Assembly (NCBI RefSeq): GCF_018918155.1
Contig: NZ_JAHLPY010000008.1
Span: forward strand, 1 to 64,000
Direction of reading: 5' to 3'
DNA from: Anaerostipes sp. MSJ-23
Lineage (GTDB): Bacteria > Bacillota > Clostridia > Lachnospirales > Lachnospiraceae
Length of the DNA stretch: 64,000 bases
A program made the position numbers and the translations under genes. The notes beneath the pieces were generated by a model. The model was not told the origin of the DNA. It searched no databases and saw only the letters and a program-made list of their open reading frames with translations. Shown piece after piece: positions 37,683 through 44,622 of the stretch. Positions within the stretch are counted from its first letter, which is position 1, and every line of letters begins with the position of its first letter.

Positions 37683-38684
37683 ATGCACATGGCAGATGCG
37701 CTGGTATCACCAGCAGTTGCAGGAACGATGTATGTCTGTTCTGCTGCGGCAATGACGTATTCGATGAAAAAAGTACATTTGGAAGTTGATACAAAGAAAG
37801 TCCCAGTCATGGGTGTGATGGGAGCTTTTGTATTTGCGGCACAGATGATTAATTTTTCTATACCAGGAACAGGTTCTTCAGGACATTTATGCGGGGGGAT
37901 GATGCTCTCTGCTATCTTAGGCCCGTTTGCCGGATTTCTAACAATGATTGGAGTTTTACTTGTACAATGTCTCCTTTTTGCAGACGGAGGTTTGCTAGCT
38001 CTTGGAGCGAATATATGGAACATGGCATTTTATGGGTGTTTTATTGGTGGAATGGTAATCTGGAGATTCATGATGAAAAGAAGCATGTCAAAGAAAAAGA
38101 TTGCGATTGCATCTATTCTTGGATGTGTGTTGACTTTACAGCTTGGAGCATTTTCCGTAACGCTTGAAACATTAGCTTCAAAAATTACAGAACTTCCATT
38201 TGCTGTTTTTGTTGGAACGATGCAGCCAATTCATCTGGCGATCGGATTGGTAGAGGGACTGATTACGACAGCAGTTTTATGTTTTATTTATGATGCAAGA
38301 CCAGAACTGTTATGGATGTATGAAGAAAAAGAAGATGGCAAACTTTCTTATAAAGGAACTGTTGGTGTACTGGCAGGTGCGGCTGTTGTGATTGGAGGGT
38401 TATTTTCCCTGGCAGCTTCTTCTAATCCCGATGGACTGGAGTGGTCAATGAAAAAAGTGAGTGGTTCGACAGAACTTGCATCTTCTGGTATTTTCTATCA
38501 GATTGCTCACAAGATTCAGGCATTTACAGCAATTTTGCCAGATTATTCATTTAAGGGATCAGAAGCCGCCGCAGGTACCTCTTTTTCTGGTATTATCGGA
38601 GGTGTTATTGTAGCAGTTGTATGTTTGGCGGTCTGTTTTCTGATTCGATTTTTTAAAAAAGGAAAAGTAAAGAACTGTGAATAA
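37683..38684 (+). CDS. larMN: ECF-type nickel transporter substrate component, copy 1 (NikMN/LarMN)
   Basis: A 333-residue membrane protein. The N-terminus MHMADALVSPAVAG carries the second-position His used for metal capture in CbiM/NikM proteins. About six to seven helices follow, and the C-terminal part (about 225-333, with NPDGLEWSM, the PDGLE motif) is the fused NikN-like domain. It should import Ni2+ for the LarC insertase. It starts two bases after larCE behind GAAGGGGG. Confidence 0.92.
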   Translation: MHMADALVSPAVAGTMYVCSAAAMTYSMKKVHLEVDTKKVPVMGVMGAFVFAAQMINFSIPGTGSSGHLCGGMMLSAILGPFAGFLTMIGVLLVQCLLFADGGLLALGANIWNMAFYGCFIGGMVIWRFMMKRSMSKKKIAIASILGCVLTLQLGAFSVTLETLASKITELPFAVFVGTMQPIHLAIGLVEGLITTAVLCFIYDARPELLWMYEEKEDGKLSYKGTVGVLAGAAVVIGGLFSLAASSNPDGLEWSMKKVSGSTELASSGIFYQIAHKIQAFTAILPDYSFKGSEAAAGTSFSGIIGGVIVAVVCLAVCFLIRFFKKGKVKNCE

Positions 38685-38717
38685 AATTAGAAAGGAAAGA
38701 GAAAGGGGAATTTAATT

Positions 38718-39719
38718 ATGCACATGGCAGATGCGCTGGTATCACCAGCAGTTGCAGGAACGATGTATGTTTGTTCTGCTGCGGCAATGACGTATTCGAT
38801 GAAAAAAGTACATTTGGAAGTTGATACAAAGAAAGTACCAGTCATGGGTGTGATGGGAGCTTTTGTATTTGCGGCACAGATGATTAATTTTTCTATACCA
38901 GGAACGGGTTCTTCAGGACATTTATGCGGGGGGATGATGCTCTCTGCTATCTTAGGCCCGTTTGCCGGATTTTTAACAATGATTGGAGTTTTACTTGTAC
39001 AATGTCTTCTTTTTGCAGACGGAGGTTTGCTAGCTCTTGGAGCGAATATATGGAATATGGCATTTTATGGGTGTTTTATTGGTGGAATGGTAATCTGGAG
39101 ATTCATGATGAAAAGAAGCATGTCAAAGAAAAAGATTGCGATTGCATCTATTCTTGGATGTGTGTTGACTTTACAGCTTGGAGCATTTTCCGTAACGCTT
39201 GAAACATTAGCTTCAAAAATTACAGAACTTCCATTTGCTGTTTTTGTTGGAACGATGCAGCCAATTCATCTGGCGATCGGATTGGTAGAGGGGCTGATTA
39301 CGACAGCAGTTTTATGTTTTATTTATGATGCAAGACCAGAACTGTTATGGATGTATGAGGAAAAAGAAGATGGAAAACTTTCTTATAAAGGAACTGTTGG
39401 TGTACTGGCAGGTGCGGCTGTTGTGATTGGAGGGTTATTTTCCCTGGCAGCTTCTTCTAATCCCGATGGACTGGAGTGGTCAATGAAAAAAGTGAGTGGT
39501 TCGACAGAACTTGCATCTTCTGGTATTTTCTATCAGATTGCTCACAAGATTCAGGCATTTACAGCAATTTTGCCAGATTATTCATTTAAGGGATCAGAAG
39601 CCGTAGCAGGTACCTCTTTTTCCGGTATTATCGGAGGTATTATTGTAGCAGTTGTATGTTTGGCGGTCTGTTTTCTGATTCGATTTTTTAAAAAAGGAAA
39701 AGTAAAAAACTGTGAATAA
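38718..39719 (+). CDS. larMN: ECF-type nickel transporter substrate component, copy 2 (NikMN/LarMN)
   Basis: Near-identical copy of the preceding gene, 333 residues, with the same His2, helices and PDGLE domain. The two proteins differ only at Ala296Val and Val308Ile, while most base changes are silent, so both copies look functional. The ribosome site AAAGGGG is duplicated too. Its end overlaps the larQ start by 8 bases, whereas copy 1 is followed by a vestigial larQ start. Confidence 0.92.
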   Translation: MHMADALVSPAVAGTMYVCSAAAMTYSMKKVHLEVDTKKVPVMGVMGAFVFAAQMINFSIPGTGSSGHLCGGMMLSAILGPFAGFLTMIGVLLVQCLLFADGGLLALGANIWNMAFYGCFIGGMVIWRFMMKRSMSKKKIAIASILGCVLTLQLGAFSVTLETLASKITELPFAVFVGTMQPIHLAIGLVEGLITTAVLCFIYDARPELLWMYEEKEDGKLSYKGTVGVLAGAAVVIGGLFSLAASSNPDGLEWSMKKVSGSTELASSGIFYQIAHKIQAFTAILPDYSFKGSEAVAGTSFSGIIGGIIVAVVCLAVCFLIRFFKKGKVKNCE

Positions 39720-40515
39720 AATTAGAAATGCAATTTATGAAATACACCATATGGATGATATGGCAACAAAAGACCAGTGGGTGCGTCATCTGCACCCACT
39801 GGCTAAACTTTTTGTGACGTTTTTTTATATATTTACGCTTGTTTCATTTTCAAAATATGATTTTGGAGGTGTACTTGGCATGGGAATTTATCTGCTAATC
39901 ATGTTTTGTGTTGCAGATATTTCTTTAAAAAGAGCAGCCCGTCAGATGAGGATTATTCTTCTTCTTACAATTATGGTGGGAATTGCGAATCCGTTTCTTG
40001 ACCATCAGGTTGTAACAAAAATTGGTGGTTTTGTTATTACTGGCGGTATGGTTTCTATGATAACATTGATGTTAAAAGGAATTTATGCGGTACTTGCTTC
40101 ATATTTTTTAATTGTCACGACATCAATTGAGCAAATTTGTTATGGCTTGCAATGTTTGCATCTTCCAAAACCATTTCTTACCATGATATTGCTGATTTAC
40201 CGTTATATGATTGTATTATTAAAGGAAGCAGAAAGAATTAGTCTTTCTTATGAAATGCGTGCACCCGGACAAAAAGGAATCCATTGGAAAGTATGGGGAT
40301 CCCTGGCAGGGCAACTTTTGCTACGAAGTATTGATCGAGCACAAGTTGTTTATGAAAGTATGCTGCTTCGTGGATATGACGGGACTTTTCAATTAAGGAT
40401 GAAAAAGAAAAAAACAAGTACCAGTGTTTTGTATGCATTGATTTGGATTTTGATATTCTTTTTCTATCGAAGAATTCCTGTATTTTGGCTTATAGGACAG
40501 ATGATGGGGGTTTAA
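39712..40515 (+). CDS. larQ: ECF transporter T component (CbiQ/NikQ type)
   Basis: The 267-residue transmembrane coupling subunit links the metal-binding component to the ATPase. It has about five helices, the family segment HLHPLAKLFVTFFYIFT and the ATPase-contact motif SYEMRAPGQKG plus LLRGYDGT. The start is GTG 39712, overlapping larMN copy 2 by 8 bases, with only a weak AAGGAAAAG site, so translation is probably coupled. Confidence 0.9.
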   Translation: MNKIRNAIYEIHHMDDMATKDQWVRHLHPLAKLFVTFFYIFTLVSFSKYDFGGVLGMGIYLLIMFCVADISLKRAARQMRIILLLTIMVGIANPFLDHQVVTKIGGFVITGGMVSMITLMLKGIYAVLASYFLIVTTSIEQICYGLQCLHLPKPFLTMILLIYRYMIVLLKEAERISLSYEMRAPGQKGIHWKVWGSLAGQLLLRSIDRAQVVYESMLLRGYDGTFQLRMKKKKTSTSVLYALIWILIFFFYRRIPVFWLIGQMMGV

Positions 40516-40528
40516 TGGAGGAAAAAAT

Positions 40529-41266
40529 ATGGCAAAGATAAAAATAGAACATCTAACCTTTGCTTACGGGAAGGATCAAGTATTAAACGATCTTTCTTTT
40601 CAAGCACAAGGGGAAGAAACCATTGGTTTGATTGGAGCAAATGGCGTTGGAAAATCTACTTTATTGAAACTTATGGTTGGGATTCTTTCTGGATATGAAG
40701 GAACATTGGAGATTGGCGGACTTTGTGTAGAAAAGAAAAATTTAGCGCAAATTCGTGAAAAAACAGGGTATGTTTTTCAAGATTCAGAAAGTCAGCTTTT
40801 TATGTCAACAGTATATGAGGATATTGCGTTTGCACCGAGAAATTATGGATATTCGGAAGAAGAAGTAAAAAAACGCGTGGAACATGCTATGGATATGGTA
40901 CATATCGAAAATATAAAGAATAAACAAATTTATCGTCTTTCTGGAGGACAAAAAAAATTAGCTTCCATTGCAACGATTCTTTCCACAAATCCAGAAATTA
41001 TTTTATTGGATGAACCATCGGTTGCACTTGATCCGAGAAATCGAAGAAATTTAATCCATGTTCTGAAAAAATTACCGGGAATGAAAATCATTGCTTCTCA
41101 TGATTTGGATATGATTTTGGATACATGTCAGAGAACAATTCTTTTAGCTGGTGGTCAAATCATTAAAGATGGAAGCACAGAAGAAATTTTAACGGATGAG
41201 AAACTTTTGGAAGAATATGGATTGGAACTGCCGTTATCCGTTGCGGGAAGAAGATCGATGAAATAA
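40529..41266 (+). CDS. larO: ECF transporter ATPase (CbiO/NikO type)
   Basis: A 245-residue cytosolic ABC ATPase that drives the nickel transporter. Walker A is GANGVGKST, the Q-loop VFQDSESQLF is typical of ECF ATPases, the signature is LSGGQKK and Walker B is IILLDEPS; the H-loop is SHDLD. It has GGAGG before the ATG. It is the last gene of the lar operon. Only one ATPase is present, so it should work as a homodimer. Confidence 0.93.
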   Translation: MAKIKIEHLTFAYGKDQVLNDLSFQAQGEETIGLIGANGVGKSTLLKLMVGILSGYEGTLEIGGLCVEKKNLAQIREKTGYVFQDSESQLFMSTVYEDIAFAPRNYGYSEEEVKKRVEHAMDMVHIENIKNKQIYRLSGGQKKLASIATILSTNPEIILLDEPSVALDPRNRRNLIHVLKKLPGMKIIASHDLDMILDTCQRTILLAGGQIIKDGSTEEILTDEKLLEEYGLELPLSVAGRRSMK

Positions 41267-41328
41267 CTTGAGCTATGATGAGTCCTATGTTAAACTTCGA
41301 TATATGATGGAAACGAGGGAGAAAAAAT

Positions 41329-41970
41329 ATGGCAGGTAAGTTTTATGCGGTAAAAAAAGGAAGAAAACCAGGAATTTATTTCAATTGGGATGACTGCAAA
41401 AGGCAGACGTTTGGATTTCCTGGGGCAGTTTATAAAAGTTTTAAGACGAAAGAAGAAGCAAAAGACTTTTTAAATCCTAGTGAAAATGAAAAGCTGCTTA
41501 TTGATGAACACACATTGATTGCCTATGTTGATGGTAGTTTTGATGCAGCAGTGGGCCAATTTTCTTATGGTATGGTAATGCTATATGAAGAAAAAGAGCG
41601 TTATTATGCAAAGAAATTTCAGGATGAAGAATTAGCGGTAATGCGCAATGTGGCAGGAGAAATCAAAGGATCAGAAGCTGCAATGAAATATGCGATTGAG
41701 CATGGGTTTTCTAAAATTGCTATTTATTATGATTATGCAGGAATCGAAAAATGGCCGCTTGGTGAGTGGAAGACAAATAAAAAAGGAACAAAAGCATATA
41801 AAGCGTTTTATGATGAACAAAAAGACAAGCTGCAGGTGAAATTTGTTAAAGTAAAAGGTCATTCCAATGATAAGTATAATGATATAGCAGATCAGCTTGC
41901 TAAATCGGCGCTCGGAATTGGAGATGGAACATTTGTAAAAAAATCAGGAAATGAATGGGAACGAAAGTAA
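41329..41970 (+). CDS. rnhA: Ribonuclease H1 with viroplasmin-like N-terminal domain
   Basis: It removes RNA from RNA-DNA hybrids. The 213 residues have an N-terminal hybrid-binding domain (KFYAVKKGRKPGIYFNW, about 1-45) and an RNase H domain with acidic residues in AYVDGSFD, GEIKGSEA, IYYDYAGIEKW and NDIADQLAK. GAGGGAG precedes the ATG. A bidirectional terminator follows. Confidence 0.94.
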   Translation: MAGKFYAVKKGRKPGIYFNWDDCKRQTFGFPGAVYKSFKTKEEAKDFLNPSENEKLLIDEHTLIAYVDGSFDAAVGQFSYGMVMLYEEKERYYAKKFQDEELAVMRNVAGEIKGSEAAMKYAIEHGFSKIAIYYDYAGIEKWPLGEWKTNKKGTKAYKAFYDEQKDKLQVKFVKVKGHSNDKYNDIADQLAKSALGIGDGTFVKKSGNEWERK

Positions 41971-41974
41971 AAGA

Positions 41975-42023
41975 AAAACCTCTTATAAGATTGGAAAAAT
42001 ATATAGAGCTTATAAGAGGTTTT
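41975..42023. terminator. Bidirectional terminator between rnhA and the Nudix gene
   Basis: AAAACCTCTTATAAG (41975-41989) pairs perfectly with CTTATAAGAGGTTTT (42009-42023); T-rich sequence follows on the plus strand and U-runs form on both strands. Confidence 0.85.
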
Positions 42024-42033
42024 CTTTTTTTAA

Positions 42034-42645
42034 TTAAAGGCCTAGGAAAGCAAAAGGATTTTTGGGGTCACTTTGTAAAAAATGTAAAAGAAGATAATAA
42101 GCCTTTACGGAAAGATTTTCTTCTTTCAGGATACGTCTTGCTTCTGCTTTATCAACGAGGCAGACAGATAAATCTTCATTTGGTTCTAAATGATCAAGAT
42201 TTGGTTTGCCGTCAGCAAAACCATAAACAGTGCAATTCGTTTCATCGGTCATTCCTGCAGAAGAAAAATGTGGACGAGATAAAAAATCTTCATAAGAAGC
42301 TGGGATAAATGTAAGGCCAGTTTCTTCCATCATTTCTCGAATAGCTGTTTCTTTGATTGATTCTCCTGGATCAATTAGACCGGCTGGAAATTCATAGACA
42401 TAATCATTTAATGGATAACGAAATTGTCGGACCATAATTACATGATCTTTTGCCTCACCAAAAAGACTGTAAATAACAACACCATCTGGAATGACTTTTT
42501 TTGTAGCAGCCATCATCGTATGTTCATCTTTGCGGCTAGCTACATAATAAGGATGTGTCTGACCAAGTTTATTTTCGGCTTCCAATTCATAAAGGTTTAA
42601 AAAACGGACATTGGTTAGCGGTATAATTTTATTTATTTTACTCAT
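42034..42645 (-). CDS. Nudix hydrolase (ADP-ribose pyrophosphatase-like)
   Basis: A 203-residue enzyme with an intact Nudix box, G-x5-E-x7-REMMEETGL. The upstream ...YEFPAGLIDPGES segment and the overall size fit ADP-ribose/ADP-sugar pyrophosphatases (NudF-like). AAAGGAG lies before the ATG on the minus strand. It is convergent with rnhA and divergent from the Rrf2 gene. The substrate is inferred only from family resemblance. Confidence 0.9.
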   Translation of the reverse strand: MSKINKIIPLTNVRFLNLYELEAENKLGQTHPYYVASRKDEHTMMAATKKVIPDGVVIYSLFGEAKDHVIMVRQFRYPLNDYVYEFPAGLIDPGESIKETAIREMMEETGLTFIPASYEDFLSRPHFSSAGMTDETNCTVYGFADGKPNLDHLEPNEDLSVCLVDKAEARRILKEENLSVKAYYLLLHFLQSDPKNPFAFLGL

Positions 42646-42690
42646 AATACAAATCTCCTTTGTTATTCATTGTATAGGAAAATAAGATGA

Positions 42691-42719
42691 TTGACAACTC
42701 GTAGAAAAACAAGTAAAAT
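42691..42719 (+). promoter_or_regulatory. Strong promoter of the Rrf2 regulator gene
   Basis: TTGACA (42691-42696), 17 bases, TAAAAT (42714-42719). The spacer contains the first copy of GTAGAAAAACA. Confidence 0.8.
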
Positions 42720-42746
42720 AAATCATAGTAATCAGGTAGAAAAACA
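42701..42746 (+). promoter_or_regulatory. Candidate Rrf2 operator: direct repeat GTAGAAAAACA
   Basis: Two identical 11-base copies at 42701-42711 (between -35 and -10) and 42736-42746 (just after the transcription start). A related GTAGGAAAT pair lies before cysK. Autoregulation by the downstream Rrf2 protein is the natural inference. Confidence 0.5.
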
Positions 42747-42765
42747 GTGAATTAGAGGTGAAGCT

Positions 42766-43203
42766 ATGAAAATATCGACAAAAGGAAGATATGCCGTACG
42801 TCTTATGTATGATCTTGCAATGCATTATACAGGAGACTGGATTGCATTAAAGGACATTTCAAGAAGACAAAATATTTCAGTAAAGTATTTAGAACAAATT
42901 GTCCGACAGTTAAGCATCTGTGGATTTTTGAAAAGTTTAAGAGGTCCTAAAGGAGGCTATCAATTAGCCAGAGATCCAAAAGATTATACGATTTATGAAA
43001 TTCTTCAGATTACGGAAGGAAGTCTTCAGCCAGTGGCATGTTTGGATGATCCAGTCAATCAGTGTGAGCTTTACCAAGAATGTCCAACGATTGAAATGTG
43101 GGAAGGGCTTGGAAAACTGATCTATGATTATTTGAATAATATTACGTTGGCGGACGTTGTAAACAAGGCGCGAATTCGTGGCGGAAATGACTTTGTGATT
43201 TAA
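42766..43203 (+). CDS. Rrf2-family regulator (IscR/CymR type)
   Basis: A 145-residue winged-helix repressor. The N-terminus MKISTKGRYAVRLMYDLA and the wing SLRGPKGGYQLA are typical. Three cysteines, Cys92, Cys100 and Cys106, are spaced C-x7-C-x5-C, close to the Fe-S ligands of IscR (C-x5-C-x5-C), so cluster binding is possible. The neighbour is cysK, which suggests a CymR-like role in cysteine control. The terminator overlaps its stop codon. Confidence 0.92.
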   Translation: MKISTKGRYAVRLMYDLAMHYTGDWIALKDISRRQNISVKYLEQIVRQLSICGFLKSLRGPKGGYQLARDPKDYTIYEILQITEGSLQPVACLDDPVNQCELYQECPTIEMWEGLGKLIYDYLNNITLADVVNKARIRGGNDFVI

Positions 43204-43220
43204 TCACAAGGTCTTTTTTT
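43189..43220 (+). terminator. Terminator overlapping the end of the Rrf2 gene
   Basis: GACTTTGTGATT (43189-43200) pairs with AATCACAAGGTC (43202-43213, one G-U), followed by seven T. The stem includes the last codons and reaches past the stop. Confidence 0.8.
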
Positions 43221-43367
43221 ATTTCATAGGAAATTTGTCGCTGAAACGATCTGCCACAGGCGGAGAATCCTGTAAAACAGAATTCTTTCTTTTGCTATAA
43301 AAAATAAATTGTTTTGTTTGCAATGGCAGAAAATTTTTTATTCTTTGAAACAAAATTGAAAAAACTA

Positions 43368-43395
43368 TTGACAATCAAAAAAAGTGTGCTATACT
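43368..43395 (+). promoter_or_regulatory. Strong promoter of cysK
   Basis: TTGACA (43368-43373), 16 bases, TATACT (43390-43395) with an extended -10 TGC. Confidence 0.8.
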
Positions 43396-43412
43396 AATAA
43401 CATATCAAACAG

Positions 43413-43430
43413 GTAGGAAATGTAGGAAAT
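43413..43430 (+). promoter_or_regulatory. Candidate operator before cysK: tandem GTAGGAAAT
   Basis: Two perfect adjacent 9-base copies about ten bases after the predicted transcription start. They share GTAGRAAA with the repeats at the Rrf2 gene, and both sites are preceded by CAGGTAG. Confidence 0.5.
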
Positions 43431-43460
43431 ACATAAACATAGAAAAAAGGAGATAGAAAA

Positions 43461-44390
43461 ATGGCTAAAATTTATAACAATGTAACAGAATTAATCGGAA
43501 AAACACCGTTAGTAGAAGTAAAAAATATTGAAAAAAAATTCGGCTTAGAAGCTAGAATTCTTGTAAAATTAGATGGATTTAATCCAGCAGGAAGCGCAAA
43601 AGATCGTATCGCTTATCAGATGATCAAAGATGCAGAAGAAGCTGGAAAATTAAAAAAAGGATCTGTAATTATTGAACCAACATCTGGAAATACAGGAATT
43701 GGTCTTGCAGCAATTGGAGCTTCTAAAGGATATCGTGTGATCTTAACAATGCCAGAGACAATGAGTGTAGAAAGAAGAAATCTTTTAAAAGCATATGGAG
43801 CTGAAATTGTCCTGACAGAAGGATCAAAAGGAATGAAAGGGGCAATTGCAAAAGCAGAAGAACTTGCAAAAGAAACAGAAGGTGCTTTTCTTGCAGGACA
43901 GTTTGTAAATCCATCCAATCCAAAAGTACACAAATTAACAACAGGTCCTGAAATTTGGGAAGATACAGATGGAGATGTTGATGTATTTATCGCTGGTGTT
44001 GGAACAGGTGGAACAATTACAGGTGCAGGAGAATTCTTAAAATCAAAGAAGAGTGACATCCAGGTAATCGCAGTAGAACCTGCAACATCACCAGTCCTTT
44101 CAAAAGGAGAATCTGGACCACATAAGATTCAGGGAATCGGTGCAGGATTTGTGCCTGATGTATTAAATACAAAAATTTATGATGAAATCATTCCAGTAGA
44201 AAATGAAGATGCATTTGATCTTGGAAAAGAAATTGCAGTAGATGAAGGTATTTTAGTTGGTATCTCTTCTGGAGCAGCTTTATGGGCAGCCATCCAGGTA
44301 GCGAAACGTCCAGAAAATAAAGGAAAAACAATTGTAGCCTTCTTACCTGATAATGGAGATAGATACTTATCTACACCAATGTTCTCATAA
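43461..44390 (+). CDS. cysK: Cysteine synthase A
   Basis: O-acetylserine sulfhydrylase makes cysteine from O-acetylserine and sulfide with PLP. The 309 residues have PLP Lys47 (NPAGSAKDR), the substrate loop [10 protein letters not shown] and the phosphate loop [10 protein letters not shown]. It is a single gene between two terminators with its own regulated promoter. No cysE is in the window. Confidence 0.96.
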   Translation: MAKIYNNVTELIGKTPLVEVKNIEKKFGLEARILVKLDGFNPAGSAKDRIAYQMIKDAEEAGKLKKGSVIIEPTSGNTGIGLAAIGASKGYRVILTMPETMSVERRNLLKAYGAEIVLTEGSKGMKGAIAKAEELAKETEGAFLAGQFVNPSNPKVHKLTTGPEIWEDTDGDVDVFIAGVGTGGTITGAGEFLKSKKSDIQVIAVEPATSPVLSKGESGPHKIQGIGAGFVPDVLNTKIYDEIIPVENEDAFDLGKEIAVDEGILVGISSGAALWAAIQVAKRPENKGKTIVAFLPDNGDRYLSTPMFS

Positions 44391-44449
44391 AATATAAAAC
44401 TTTAGTATTAAATAGTAAAAGTAAATTATAAAATATGCTGAAAAATAGG

Positions 44450-44501
44450 AGCTTGTGGGTACTGGCAGAAATTTTCTGCCGGAAGCACAGGCTTCTTTTT
44501 T
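44450..44501 (+). terminator. Terminator of cysK
   Basis: AGCTTGTG (44450-44457) pairs with CACAGGCT (44486-44493), with an inner GGCAGA/TTCTGCC hairpin, then TCTTTTTT. The two-tier stem is unusual but no T-box or riboswitch core is visible. Confidence 0.7.
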
Positions 44502-44559
44502 GATTGATATGACAAATAAACTTAACGGGTATATCCTTATGACTTTTGTTGTAGGAGGC

Positions 44560-44588
44560 TTCACAGTGAAATTTGATTGTGTTACAAT
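44560..44588 (+). promoter_or_regulatory. Predicted promoter of polA
   Basis: TTCACA (44560-44565), 17 bases, TACAAT (44583-44588), close to an extended -10. Confidence 0.55.
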
Positions 44589-44622
44589 GAAAAGCAGTAA
44601 ATAAAAAGGGAGTATACGCCAA

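Larger units (their letters stand above)
37657..39728 (+). repeat. Tandem duplication, two 1035-bp units
   Basis: Unit 1 starts at 37657 and unit 2 at 38692; homology of unit 2 runs to 39728. The offset is exactly 1035 bases. I counted about 14 base differences by eye, of which only two positions change the protein. Each unit carries a larMN gene with its ribosome site. At 38677 unit 1 also carries a copy of the larQ start (GTG) that stops after 12 codons at 38715. Confidence 0.95.

Noticed and set aside
37657-39728. Tandem larMN as a mobile-element footprint
   Set aside because: No inverted ends, target-site duplication or transposase; the structure is a simple direct duplication.
44391-44622. 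T-box or SAM riboswitch between cysK and polA
   Set aside because: Only a two-tier terminator hairpin and the polA promoter are visible; no specifier loop or conserved riboswitch core is seen.
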